Assembly (NCBI GenBank): GCA_003169895.1
Contig: PNAE01000009.1
Coordinates: forward strand, 41,664-91,103
Source: Gemmatimonadota bacterium
Lineage (GTDB): Bacteria > Gemmatimonadota > Gemmatimonadetes > Gemmatimonadales > GWC2-71-9
Length of the DNA: 49,440 nt
Reading direction: 5' to 3'
Made by a program: the position numbers and the translations under genes. Every line of letters begins with the position of its first letter. Within the stretch, counting starts at the first letter, position 1. The notes beneath the pieces were generated by a model that did no database searches, was not told the DNA's origin, and was given only the letters and a program-made list of their open reading frames with translations. Shown in pieces: positions 22,518 through 31,157 of this stretch.

Positions 22518-23063
22518 ATGTCCATGCCCGCGACCCTGTACCATAGCGCCGAGCTGGTGCGCCACCTCCCCGACGACGGCAATCGCTACGAAACTGTCCA
22601 CGGCGAGTTACTGGTGACGCCGGCGCCGCGGAAGGCGCACCAAGAGGTTCTCGGCGATCTAAGCTTCCTGCTTCAAGTGTATCTCAAGGGCGCCAGCATC
22701 CGGGGACTGCTCTGTTCACCCGCCGACATTTCGTGGGGACCGGACACGCTGGTCCAGCCGGACCTGTTTGTCGCTGACGCGGAGGAGATGCGTGGGAAGG
22801 ACTGGTCTGACATCCAGACGCTCCATCTCGTGGTCGAGATTCTCAGTCCGGCCAGCGTGCGCGCTGATCGCTTCACCAAGCGCCGCCTGTACCAGGAGCA
22901 GCGGGTGGCAACCTACTGGATTGTCGACATCGACAACCAGCAGGTCGAGACGTGGACGCCCGCCGCGCCCTTTCCCGCGATCGAGCGGGAGCGACTCAAC
23001 TGGCGGCATCCAGCGGCGACCACGGACTGCGTGATCGAGCTGAAGGAGTTGTTCGGCCTGTAG
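22518..23063 (+). CDS. Uma2-family PD-(D/E)xK endonuclease-like protein, copy 2
   Basis: A 181-aa paralogue of the gene at 21173, with the same length and start (MSMPATLY) and roughly three quarters identity by eye. It shares the catalytic layout: VQPDLFVADAEEM, LHLVVEILSPASVRADRFTK, VATYWIVDIDNQQVETW. The most divergent block is residues 37-62, where copy 1 has SPRMSHQEVLLELILMLG and this copy has APRKAHQEVLGDLSFLLQ, so this segment may set specificity. Both copies face right and flank the LigD-like gene. It precedes the restriction-methylation gene by 40 nt and may be read into it. Confidence 0.88.
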   Translation: MSMPATLYHSAELVRHLPDDGNRYETVHGELLVTPAPRKAHQEVLGDLSFLLQVYLKGASIRGLLCSPADISWGPDTLVQPDLFVADAEEMRGKDWSDIQTLHLVVEILSPASVRADRFTKRRLYQEQRVATYWIVDIDNQQVETWTPAAPFPAIERERLNWRHPAATTDCVIELKELFGL

Positions 23064-23102
23064 CCCCTTCCCTTACGCGCGCGCCCAACGCATCCTCCCG
23101 GC

Positions 23103-26100
23103 ATGCCCCCACTCTTCTCAGCTGCCGAGGCCGCTCCTCGACTGAAGGCGCTTGCCGCGGCGTGGGATGGCAATACCGCCAACGAAAAAGCCGTCTTCCA
23201 GATGTGGTGGATCGCCTTCTGTGAGGCGCTGGGCGTGCCGGGCCCTGCCACGCCTCCCACCGACCTCGATCGGTTCGAACTTTCGATCCCCACGATTGAG
23301 CGCGACGGCCGCGAGTCCACCAACTACATCGACTATTGGAAGGCCGGCCACGCCGCAGTTGAAGCGAAGGCATCGGAGCCGGGACGCAGCAACGAACAAC
23401 TGCTGATCAAGGCGTTTGGCCAGGTCCGCAACTATGCCGCGTATATCGGCGCCCAGCCGCCGTATCTGATCGTGGTCGATGTGCCGAAGACGCTCATTGT
23501 GTGGGATCGGTGGAGCGGGAACTTCGGCGGTTTCGCGGCCGGAAAGCGCGTGGCACTCGCCACCCTGCACGAGCGGCTCGACGACATCGCGCTGCTGCAG
23601 GACATCCTCACCCGCCCCGACGTGCGCGATCCGCGCGGGAGGGCGCAGGCGGTGACCAAGGAGATCGCAGCGGGACTCGCAACGCTCGCCGCAGCGCTTG
23701 AGCGGCGGGGCTTTGATCAGGAACGGGTCGCCCGCTTCCTGATGCGCTGTGTCTTCTGCTGCTTCGCGGAGGATGTGGCGCTGCTGCCGAAGGATCTCTT
23801 CAAGCGGACGCTCGAAACGGCGCGCAACTCGGGCGCCGCCGATCGCGTCGCCGCCGTACTCACCTCGCTCTGGGAGACGATGGACCAGGGCGGCATGTTC
23901 GGCGCCGAGCTGCTGCATCGCTTCAACGGGCATTTCTTCAAGACGGTGGAAGCGTTGCCGCTCGAGGCAGAAGACGTCGATCTCCTGATTCAGGCGACTT
24001 CGTTCGACTGGTCGCATGTCGAGCCGTCGATCTTCGGCACGCTTCTCGTCCGCGCCCTCGACCCGGTCGAACGCCACCGCCTCGGCGCCGAGTATACGCC
24101 GCGCGAGTACATCGAGCGACTGGTCGAACCGACGGTGGTCGAGCCGATTCGAGAGCGGTGGACGGCGGTGCAGGCGGCGGTGATCCAGCTCGAGGAATCG
24201 GGCAAGAAGAAGGACCGCGACAGCGCCATCAAGCAGTTGCGGGACTTCCATGCGTGGCTGCGGGGTTTGCAGTTCCTCGACCCGGCGTGCGGCAGCGGCA
24301 ACTTTCTCTATGTCACAATGGCGGCGGTCAAGCGCATCGAGCTGGAGGTGATCAGCGCCACCGAGCGCGTGGGTGGGAAGGAGCAGAAGGAAGCGATCCT
24401 CGACGAGGTGCATCCGCGCCAGTTTCATGGCATCGAGATCAAGCCGTGGGCGCGCGAGATCGCGGAACTCACTCTGTGGATTGGGTATCACCAGTTCTGG
24501 CGCGAGGCACATGGTGGGCGGACGCCGCCCGATCCGATCCTGGAGGACACTGGAACGATCGAGTGTCGGGATGCGGTGCTGGCGTATGACAGCATTGTGC
24601 ACAGGCCGGAGAAGGATCGGCCCGATCCGACGCCGCGGATCATCTCTCCGGTTACGGGGGAGTTGATTCCCGATCCGACTGCCAAGCTCAAGTACATGGA
24701 GTACGTGAATCCGCGTCCGGCGGAGTGGCCGAAGGCGGATTTCATTGTTGGGAATCCGCCGTACATAGGCACTTCCCGGCAACGGGACGCTCTCGGTGAC
24801 GGATACGTCGATTCTGTACGGGCAGCCTATCCCGAGATTCCCGACACCGCTGATTTCGTGATGTACTGGTGGGCGCGGGCTGCAGCTGCGGTTGGTTCCG
24901 GCATCACACTGCGCGCCGGGTTGATCACAACGAACTCCATAACCCAAGCGCAGAACCGTGCTGTAGTTCGCCACGCGATGGAAACGGGCGTCCGAGTCAT
25001 CTGGGCAATTGCGAACCACCCGTGGCGCGACGACGTCAACGACGCAGACGTACGCGTAGCGATGACTGTCACCGGCCGCGATGTGACGATAGCAGCGCGG
25101 CTGATTGACGTGAACGAACTCGGCCAAGTTGAAGCAATCAAGTCTTCACACATCATTGAAGAGGACCTGACGACGAGTGGGGTCGCTCGCGCCGCGAACA
25201 CTCCGCTTGACGCAAACGAGGGTATGGCGCATCGTGGTTTCCAATTGATTGGCTCGGGATTCCTGCTTACGGGCATCGAGGCCGAGTCGGTGATCGCTGC
25301 GGACAGCAGATCCGGGGAAGTGATCCGTCCATACCTGCACGGACGTGATTTCGCCGGACGTCCGCGTGGCCTGCGGGTAATTGACTTTGCGTTGAGCACC
25401 ATCGAGGAGGCGCGCACGTACCCTGTTGCGTTCCAGCGTGTAATAGATCGCGTCAAGCCTGAGCGGGACGCTAACGCCAGGGAGGCGTACCGACGGAATT
25501 GGTGGCGTTTCGGTGAACCACGTCCTGAACTTCGCGCTGCAGTTCTCCACCTTCGTCGCTTCATCGTGACAGCGGAGACCATGCGGCACCGATTGTTCGG
25601 GTTCTTGGATGTCCGGAACGCCCCAGATAACAAACTGGTATGCATCGCGACGGACAACGCGACGCATCTAGGCTATTTAAGCTCGGCTCATCACGGTGCA
25701 TGGGCTGTCGCGGCTGGTAGCCGCCTCGGTGTGGGCGACGATCCCGTCTATGCGAAGCGTCTGGCGTTCGATCCATTCCCCTTCCCCGACCCCTCGCCCG
25801 ACCTTCGCATTCGGATCGGCGTCCTCGCCGAGCGGCTCGATGCGCATCGCAAGGACGCGATCGCGCGCGACGAGCGCGTCACGATGACGGGCATGTACAA
25901 TGTGGTCGAGAAGCTGCGGTCGGGCGAAGCGCTTACGTCCAAGGAGCGGGTAGTACATGAGATCGCCGCGTGCGGCGTGTTGCGCGACCTGCACGATGAA
26001 CTGGACGGGCTGGTCGCCGAGGCCTACGGCTGGCCGTGGCCGATGCAGAAGGAAGAGATCCTCGAGCGGCTGGTGAAGCTCCACGACGAGCGAGTGGAGG

Positions 26101-26435
26101 AAGAGAAGCGCGGCCAGATCCGCTGGCTCCGGCCCGACTACCAGATCCCGCGCTTTGCGCCGGCGGGCACGCCTGCAACACTCGGTATTCCCGATGCCCC
26201 AGCGGCAGCGGCCGAGCCGGTGGCATTGCGCCCGTGGCCCGCGACGGCGGTGGAGCAGCTGGCGGCGATCGGTGCGCTGGTGGGTCAGGAGCCGCGTTTG
26301 GCCGATGACATTGGTGCGGCGTTCGCGGGCGCCAAGCGCGAGCTGGTCGCTAGGCACCTGGAGACGCTGGCGCTGATGGGGGAAATCGCGATGGATGGCG
26401 AGGGACGGTATTCGGTGGTGAGGAAGGCGGCGTAG
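23103..26435 (+). CDS. MmeI-like (type IIL/IIG) fused restriction endonuclease-methyltransferase
   Basis: An 1110-aa single-chain restriction-modification enzyme. The N-terminal nuclease motif is D77-x9-E87-A-K89 (IDYWKAGHAAVEAKAS), the same spacing as the D-x9-ExK of MmeI, followed by a QVRNYA helix and PPYLIVVDV. A helical linker leads to the gamma-class N6-adenine methyltransferase: motif I LDPACGSGNFLYV at 392-404, then FHGIEIKPWAREIAELTLWIG, and motif IV NPPY at 551-554. The C-terminal 500 residues hold the target-recognition region (HLGYLSSAHHGAWAVAAGSRLGVG) and a helical tail. It would methylate one strand and cut at a fixed distance. It is longer than MmeI (919 aa). The last 80 residues (WPATAVEQLAAIGALVG) look like a winged-helix add-on. 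The ATG at 23103 has no strong ribosome site. Confidence 0.85.
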   Translation: MPPLFSAAEAAPRLKALAAAWDGNTANEKAVFQMWWIAFCEALGVPGPATPPTDLDRFELSIPTIERDGRESTNYIDYWKAGHAAVEAKASEPGRSNEQLLIKAFGQVRNYAAYIGAQPPYLIVVDVPKTLIVWDRWSGNFGGFAAGKRVALATLHERLDDIALLQDILTRPDVRDPRGRAQAVTKEIAAGLATLAAALERRGFDQERVARFLMRCVFCCFAEDVALLPKDLFKRTLETARNSGAADRVAAVLTSLWETMDQGGMFGAELLHRFNGHFFKTVEALPLEAEDVDLLIQATSFDWSHVEPSIFGTLLVRALDPVERHRLGAEYTPREYIERLVEPTVVEPIRERWTAVQAAVIQLEESGKKKDRDSAIKQLRDFHAWLRGLQFLDPACGSGNFLYVTMAAVKRIELEVISATERVGGKEQKEAILDEVHPRQFHGIEIKPWAREIAELTLWIGYHQFWREAHGGRTPPDPILEDTGTIECRDAVLAYDSIVHRPEKDRPDPTPRIISPVTGELIPDPTAKLKYMEYVNPRPAEWPKADFIVGNPPYIGTSRQRDALGDGYVDSVRAAYPEIPDTADFVMYWWARAAAAVGSGITLRAGLITTNSITQAQNRAVVRHAMETGVRVIWAIANHPWRDDVNDADVRVAMTVTGRDVTIAARLIDVNELGQVEAIKSSHIIEEDLTTSGVARAANTPLDANEGMAHRGFQLIGSGFLLTGIEAESVIAADSRSGEVIRPYLHGRDFAGRPRGLRVIDFALSTIEEARTYPVAFQRVIDRVKPERDANAREAYRRNWWRFGEPRPELRAAVLHLRRFIVTAETMRHRLFGFLDVRNAPDNKLVCIATDNATHLGYLSSAHHGAWAVAAGSRLGVGDDPVYAKRLAFDPFPFPDPSPDLRIRIGVLAERLDAHRKDAIARDERVTMTGMYNVVEKLRSGEALTSKERVVHEIAACGVLRDLHDELDGLVAEAYGWPWPMQKEEILERLVKLHDERVEEEKRGQIRWLRPDYQIPRFAPAGTPATLGIPDAPAAAAEPVALRPWPATAVEQLAAIGALVGQEPRLADDIGAAFAGAKRELVARHLETLALMGEIAMDGEGRYSVVRKAA

Positions 26436-26517
26436 GGCGGTACGCTGATCGGTGGGGTTGGTAATCATACCGCGGTGCGAGATAAAACCTAGTCACACAG
26501 TCCACGAGGGTCACAGA

Positions 26518-27429
26518 ATGTCAGTTCCGCCTTTCCAAGAGATCACCCTTCCCCTTCTGTCGATCGCGCGGGATCGAGCGGTTCATTCTCTAGCCGATGT
26601 TCGCGAGCAGCTCGCCAATGGATTCCAGCTGACTGAAATTGAGCGCAATGAACTTCTGCCGAGCGGGCGCCAGACGCGATTCGCAAATCGCGTGGCCTGG
26701 GCCAAGGTCTACTTAGAGCAGGCGGCCCTTCTTTCGTCGCCGAAACGAGGACAACTGGTGATTACGCCACGAGGCCTCAGTGTTCTCGACAATCCGCCTG
26801 ACCGCATCACGATTCGATTCCTCGAACAATTTCCGGAGTTCGCCACGTTTCGCGCGAGGCGACAGTCGCCAGTAACGGCGGTCCCGCCAGACACTGAGGA
26901 GGCAGAAACGCCCGAAGAGTTGCTGGAGGCAGGTTACCAGCGCAGTCGGGCTGGATTGGCGGCCGACCTGCTGCAGCGAATCAAAGGCATGCCACCGAGT
27001 TTTTTCGAGCGATTGGTTGTAGACCTACTTCTAAAGATGGGATACGGAGGAACACGGGCTGATGCCGGTGACGCAATCGGCAAGGCGGGAGACGAGGGCA
27101 TCGATGGCGTGATCGCTGAGGACAGGCTCGGCCTTGACCTTGTATACCTTCAGGCCAAGCGCTGGGAGGGCACAGTCGGCCGGCCCGAGATTCAGAAGTT
27201 TGTTGGAGCACTTCATGGCAAGCGCGCCCGCAAAGGAGTGTTCCTCACGACCGGCGACTTTTCTGACGAAGCGCTGGCCTACGTGCAGAATATCGACCCG
27301 AGGGTAGTGCTGATCGACGGGGAGCAACTCGCGGACTTCATGATTGACTTCGATGTAGGTGTTGCCGTCGAGCGCACCTATGCACTGAAGCGGGTCGATT
27401 CAGATTTCTTCGAGCCGGGAACTGTCTGA
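26518..27429 (+). CDS. mrr: Mrr-family type IV restriction endonuclease
   Basis: A 303-aa protein, almost exactly the length of E. coli Mrr (304). The N-terminal winged-helix DNA-binding domain is residues 5-95 (ITLPLLSIARDRAVHSLADVRE, RVAWAKVYLEQAALL, GQLVITPRGL). The C-terminal nuclease core has SFFERLVVDLLLKMGYGG, GDEGIDGVIAEDRLGLD with D196, and the QxK of YLQAKRW (Q212, K214). Mrr enzymes cut DNA carrying foreign methylation. GAGGG lies 7 nt before the ATG at 26518, 82 nt after the methyltransferase-nuclease gene. Its GC looks lower than the flanks. Co-occurrence with an adenine methylase means its target must differ from the mark placed by the neighbour. Confidence 0.92.
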   Translation: MSVPPFQEITLPLLSIARDRAVHSLADVREQLANGFQLTEIERNELLPSGRQTRFANRVAWAKVYLEQAALLSSPKRGQLVITPRGLSVLDNPPDRITIRFLEQFPEFATFRARRQSPVTAVPPDTEEAETPEELLEAGYQRSRAGLAADLLQRIKGMPPSFFERLVVDLLLKMGYGGTRADAGDAIGKAGDEGIDGVIAEDRLGLDLVYLQAKRWEGTVGRPEIQKFVGALHGKRARKGVFLTTGDFSDEALAYVQNIDPRVVLIDGEQLADFMIDFDVGVAVERTYALKRVDSDFFEPGTV

Positions 27430-27459
27430 CACACGCTTGCTGCGGGCGGCCGCGGATAT

Positions 27460-28368
27460 ATGTCTCTACTGCAGGATCCCACCTTGGCGCTCAGGCAGAT
27501 TGCCTGGTACATGGACTCCCGGGAGAGTGAGTTTTTTCCGGGAGCCTTCCTCTTGGCGGCTGGAAACCTCGCACGCCAAGTCTTGGAGCAGGTGGCGTTC
27601 ATACTGGCCTTCTACGGCGGTCTTCCTCAACAGTCCTATCTGCGCCCGAACGGTCAGCCGCGGACGCTCGATGCCATCCTTCGTGCGCTTGCGCAACGCG
27701 ATTCAAGCACGGGTAAGACATATCTCGCCCTCGCCAGACTGAAAGGGCCCCGCATCCGCAAGCTCGCGCGCAGCACACGGTCCCTGCATAGATGGCGGCG
27801 TTTGCTCAATGAGCCATCCCATTTTGCTAATCCAGCCGCTGGTCGGAAGCTTCTGGAACGTGACCTCCGCGCATTTGTTGAACACTTTGTGACGATCCTG
27901 GAGCCCCTCGACGCGTACTTGATCACAGCTGCTGTGAATGAGATCAAGTCTGGCGGCTTCATTAAGGCGATCCTAACCGTGGATCCATCCAATAAACCTG
28001 GTGTGCTGTACACGATTCGCGCATCGCCACAGATGATCCACTTCAAAGGCGGTAAGTTCTCGCTGCGCGCGCCGGTCCCCATAGTCGTCGTCAACAAGAA
28101 CCAAGAACTTCCTTATCGCTGGCGGCGCAAGGTCGTTGTCGTCCAAGACAGCCGAGGTATGGTGCTTCAGTCGCAGGTAGTTACTTCCTCTGGGAACCCG
28201 ATCAATATGAGCAGCTTTGCCCACGTGCTGTCCGGTTTTGCCTCTGACCCGATTGACGCACCGGCGCTCATGGCTCGACTGAGGTGCTTCGGCTTTCATC
28301 TCTCGATGCGCGATGGAGTGGTAACTGGTCGTCACGATGGCAAGGTGCGCCGCCTAACATCCGCATGA
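27460..28368 (+). CDS. Unrecognised 302-aa protein downstream of Mrr
   Basis: No family was recognised. The N-terminal half is helical (FFPGAFLLAAGNLARQVLEQVAFILAFYGGLP at about 25-56, then TYLALARLKGPRIRKLARST and RDLRAFVEHFVTILEPLDAYL), reminiscent in pattern of HEPN-like four-helix proteins but without a clear RxxxxH motif. The C-terminal half is beta-rich with runs such as APVPIVVVNKNQ and KVVVVQDSRG. It starts at ATG 27460, 30 nt after mrr, with no obvious ribosome site, and is probably in the same transcript. Codon use is less GC-rich than the core genes. The stop codon lies inside an attC-like sequence (28352-28375), so the gene may have arrived as a cassette. Confidence 0.7.
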   Translation: MSLLQDPTLALRQIAWYMDSRESEFFPGAFLLAAGNLARQVLEQVAFILAFYGGLPQQSYLRPNGQPRTLDAILRALAQRDSSTGKTYLALARLKGPRIRKLARSTRSLHRWRRLLNEPSHFANPAAGRKLLERDLRAFVEHFVTILEPLDAYLITAAVNEIKSGGFIKAILTVDPSNKPGVLYTIRASPQMIHFKGGKFSLRAPVPIVVVNKNQELPYRWRRKVVVVQDSRGMVLQSQVVTSSGNPINMSSFAHVLSGFASDPIDAPALMARLRCFGFHLSMRDGVVTGRHDGKVRRLTSA

Positions 28369-28375
28369 AGCTGTC
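28352..28375 (+). repeat. attC-like element, copy A
   Basis: GCCTAAC (28352-28358, an RYYYAAC-type core) is followed after 3 nt by CGCATGAAGCTGTC. The same 24-nt sequence with 4 differences occurs on the minus strand at 45450-45473. It overlaps the end of the 302-aa gene in the orientation expected for a cassette's own recombination site. No clean complementary GTTRRRY core was found within the next 150 nt, so a complete attC is not shown. Confidence 0.4.
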
Positions 28376-28601
28376 CGGGGTATAGAGATAAGTAGGCCAA
28401 CTTGAGCGCAGACCAATGTTTTCGCCGCTCCGAGCTAGTTCATAGCTGCACTATCGCTCGCCGCACGGTCGCCTCAACCGTCTCACCGCGCAGTGTGAAT
28501 TGCGGGTATGCTTGAAAGTTGCCGGCTGCGCGGCCGCCGCGGAAGCGCAGAGTCGCCGCGGGCTATATACTGACGCTTGGGTCGGCGACCTCGGAGGAGC
28601 C

Positions 28602-29897
28602 ATGAACACAGCGCACAGGTTGCGGCAGAGCCGCCGGTTGGCCGGTACCGCCCTTATGGCCGCTGTGATCTGCGTCGCGACTGGGTGTCAATCGCACGAC
28701 TCGACGACGCCGCCAGCTAGTCCATTTGTGATTTCCCCAGCAGCCGCATTCGCCGGTTCGACCGTGACGATTCACGGATCAGACTTTCGCGCGCTTGGCA
28801 CCGGTGCCGCGGCCCTGACGATAGGCGACACGGATGTGACGCTCTCGCGGTTGGACGACACAACGATGTCGGCCCTGGTGCCCGCGACTGCTGGCGGCGT
28901 GCTCACCCCCGTGCTCAAGCTGAATCAACGCCAGGTGCAACTGGCGCCGATTACCGTGTTTGGCTTTGCCGATTTGCACACGTACGACACCTTCCCCATC
29001 GAACCCGTTGTATGGCCGCGAACCGGTCACGCCGTGATCATGGGCTTCGCATTCTTCACGGATCTCGAATTCATTGACCTCGATACCAAGACCATCACAA
29101 ACTACCCCGCGATCAATTGCTGCCTGAACAGTCCGGGCGCAACCTATCAGGACAGTGTATTCGTGTTCCGTTCGCGTGACGATTCGCTCGAGGCCTGGCG
29201 CGTGCTTCCGGTACCCACCCGAATCGCCTCAGCTGCCGGATTCGGCGGTGGCTCTGGTTGGGAGGCACTGCAGCTGGGCCCCGATCGATGGCTCAGGGCG
29301 TCCAAGTACCAAATATCGACGCCGACGGGGCTGACGTCGATCGTGCAACCGCAGGGCAGCTACATGTCGCCGCGCCACGACCGGGCGATGTTTGGCGCAC
29401 TCGCCGCGTCAGGAGGACCCAGCCTCGGTACTCCCTTGGCCACCGTTCCAGTCTTCGCCGTTCCTTCCGGCACGGTGGCATACCTGAGCCCGCTCGCGGC
29501 CGTCATCGGAGTGGACTTCAGCCCCGACGGTGAACTGCTCGCGATGGTTGGCGGGAGTGTCTACATCGGTGCCATCAAGCGGATTGTGCTGCTCCGCGCG
29601 GCGACCGGCGAGGTTCTCGGCGACACCACCATCGATCGTAATGTCTACGCTGTCGCTATCGATCCTGTGCGCCCGCTGCTTTACGTCAGCACGATGACGG
29701 CAATGCGGCCGACGGTATTGGTGCTGGACCGCAGTACGTTCCGCGTGCTCGGCGAGATGCAGGCCCCTGCTTTTGCGTTCGCACAGGCCGACCTGGGCTC
29801 ATTCATCCAAGGGGGCGTAATCGCACTCAACTCCCAGAACGGGCTGTACCTCTTCTGGAAGCAAACCGCGTGGCGATTCACGCTGCCCGAACCGTAA
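28602..29897 (+). CDS. Lipoprotein with N-terminal IPT/TIG domain and propeller-like body
   Basis: A 431-aa exported protein. Signal peptide with lipobox VATGCQ; a TIG/IPT-type Ig domain at about 40-125 (FVISPAAAFAGSTVTIHGSDF, MSALVPATAGG); then a body with blade-like repeats (TVAYLSPLAAVIGVDFSPDGELLAMV, RNVYAVAIDPVRPLLYVSTM, VLVLDRSTFRVLGEM) resembling a YVTN or WD-like propeller. Probably surface-anchored; ligand unknown. ATG 28602 has GGAGGAG 3-9 nt upstream, a strong site. TATACT at 28566-28571 may be its -10. The frame extends upstream but without protein-like content. Confidence 0.8.
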   Translation: MNTAHRLRQSRRLAGTALMAAVICVATGCQSHDSTTPPASPFVISPAAAFAGSTVTIHGSDFRALGTGAAALTIGDTDVTLSRLDDTTMSALVPATAGGVLTPVLKLNQRQVQLAPITVFGFADLHTYDTFPIEPVVWPRTGHAVIMGFAFFTDLEFIDLDTKTITNYPAINCCLNSPGATYQDSVFVFRSRDDSLEAWRVLPVPTRIASAAGFGGGSGWEALQLGPDRWLRASKYQISTPTGLTSIVQPQGSYMSPRHDRAMFGALAASGGPSLGTPLATVPVFAVPSGTVAYLSPLAAVIGVDFSPDGELLAMVGGSVYIGAIKRIVLLRAATGEVLGDTTIDRNVYAVAIDPVRPLLYVSTMTAMRPTVLVLDRSTFRVLGEMQAPAFAFAQADLGSFIQGGVIALNSQNGLYLFWKQTAWRFTLPEP

Positions 29898-30342
29898 TTA
29901 TTAGAAGCGCGACCGCACGGAACAGCAGTCTTCCTTGCCGCCAGCATCACCGACCGCTTGCGCTTCCGGAGAGCAGTTCCAATGCCTCCCAATGCCGATG
30001 CGGCACCGTGCGCCCCCCAGGGGAGCCCAGTTGTGCACCCCTGAGCCTCCCACGACCGGGAAAAATACCGGCGAAAAGACCGGCGAAAAGTCCGGTGAAT
30101 TTGCCAGTGCAAATGCCAGTGCAATTGCCAGCGAAATTGCCAGACCGTCGCCCAGGGCCCGCCCCGCGGCGCCGCACGGCTGGCGATCAGCTGGCGCGCT
30201 GTGTTCCGCGAGCCCGGAGCAGTTGCGCGATGGTGTCCCAATGCCGCGGATGCGGCACACTGAGTACCCGCCGGATCCTGCTACGTGATGCGTTGGTGAG
30301 CCCGACCGCCGCGCGAGTCCGAATTAGTTGGGAGGTAACAAC
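29898..30342. other. Intergenic region with minisatellite and flanking near-direct repeats
   Basis: A 445-bp gap. It holds a 12-nt-period array (30067-30144) and, on either side, a related pair of sequences: tcccaatgccg-atgcggcac at 29987-30006 and tcccaatgccg-cgg-atgcggcac at 30236-30258, each preceded by cagtt. Several open frames cross it on both strands, but all owe their openness to the 12-nt array and none has a credible start. GGGAGGT at the right edge belongs to the next gene. Confidence 0.5.
30067..30144. repeat. 12-nt minisatellite, about six and a half units
   Basis: Units are accggcgaaaag (twice), tccggtgaattt, gccagtgcaaat, gccagtgcaatt, gccagcgaaatt, then a partial gccagacc. 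The unit drifts stepwise along the array. As 12 is divisible by 3, every frame shows a 4-residue repeat (TGEK/SGEF/ASAN in one, PAKx/PVQx in another), which explains spurious open frames. Confidence 0.85.
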
Positions 30343-30690
30343 ATGAGGAAGCGTCTGATTGCGTTGGCACTTGCTGGACTGATGACCACCGCAGAAGCGC
30401 AGCCGGTTCCGGCGCAACGAGCCATCGGGCCACGGGCTGGATTGACGCAAACGACGAGCACTCGAAAGGCGGCGTGGGAGCGGTCAGTCCCAACGGATTC
30501 ACTCGCGCCGAACGAGTGGAAAAGGGGTGTTGCCATTGGTGCCGGGATCGGCGCGGCGCTCGGTTTGTTTTTTTACTCCTTGGAAAGCAGGCTCAGTGAC
30601 AATGGTACCCACCCCGAGGTAATCCTTGGGACAGCTTTGGTACTTGGCCTGATAGGCGGGATGATCGGTTCGAGCATTCATAAGAAATAG
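30343..30690 (+). CDS. Small exported glycine-zipper membrane protein
   Basis: A 115-aa protein with a signal peptide (RLIALALAGLMTTAEAQ), a polar middle and two hydrophobic Gly-rich helices (VAIGAGIGAALGLFFYSLE at about 62-80 and LGTALVLGLIGGMIGSSIH at 95-113). This is the pattern of small glycine-zipper proteins common in this type of genome; the role is unknown. The start is well set: GGGAGGT lies 6 nt before ATG 30343. Its 3' end overlaps that of the opposite gene at 30678, which looks like a distant paralogue. Confidence 0.75.
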   Translation: MRKRLIALALAGLMTTAEAQPVPAQRAIGPRAGLTQTTSTRKAAWERSVPTDSLAPNEWKRGVAIGAGIGAALGLFFYSLESRLSDNGTHPEVILGTALVLGLIGGMIGSSIHKK

Positions 30691-31124
30691 GTGACATTCG
30701 TCGCCGATGAACGAACGGTCCCTCCCGAGGAGTGACCTTCCCCCCGAAAAGTCCGGCAGTGGAATAGTAGAGTAGAATCGGCTTTGAGCTGCATCCAAAC
30801 GGGACCAACGTCAGTTGTATAGTTGCCTGGGTTGTCCACGTGATTATCCGCGAGGAGACGGAACGAAACGCCACCGACTAGCGCACCGATTAGCACGCCG
30901 AGCAACGGGGCGTCCGAATTCTTCACGTCCCGCCCGGCGGCCGAGTTGATCAGCGGGAAATTCGAATTGAGAGACAAGCGAGCCGGCTCTCGCGTCGAGC
31001 GACCGACATCAACCGGGACCGGGGCAATGTTTGTCAGCCCCACGCGAAGTCCTGGCGCGGCCTGTGCGTTGAGACCATGGGCCGGCGCCATTGAGATGAG
31101 CAGCAGAATCGTCGATCTAGTCAT
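30678..31124 (-). CDS. Small exported protein, distant paralogue of the opposite gene
   Basis: A 148-aa frame. Signal peptide (STILLLISMAPAHGLNAQ) then GLRVGLTNIAPV, comparable to GPRAGLTQTTST in the neighbour at 30343, then one Gly-rich helix (LLGVLIGALVGGVSFRLLA). The second helix of the neighbour is not found; the C-terminal 50 residues (VWMQLKADSTLLFHCRTFRGEG onward) look random. The gene may have lost its true 3' end and now reads into the overlap with the opposite gene. No clear ribosome site. It is convergent and overlaps by 13 nt. Confidence 0.55.
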   Translation of the reverse strand: MTRSTILLLISMAPAHGLNAQAAPGLRVGLTNIAPVPVDVGRSTREPARLSLNSNFPLINSAAGRDVKNSDAPLLGVLIGALVGGVSFRLLADNHVDNPGNYTTDVGPVWMQLKADSTLLFHCRTFRGEGHSSGGTVRSSATNVTYFL

Positions 31125-31157
31125 TGCGATCCTCCCACGGGGCCCTTGTGCAACTCG

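Noticed and set aside
23118-25127. A 669-codon minus-strand frame
   Set aside because: It is antisense to the MmeI-like gene and explained by high GC at codon positions.
23103-28368. A BREX or DISARM system
   Set aside because: The methylase-nuclease has an MmeI-type N-terminal nuclease motif, and no PglZ, BrxC, DrmA, DrmB or phospholipase-D gene is nearby.
29870-30346. Several long frames over the 12-nt array, both strands
   Set aside because: They stay open only because the repeat length is a multiple of three. The peptides are four-residue repeats and the starts are poor.
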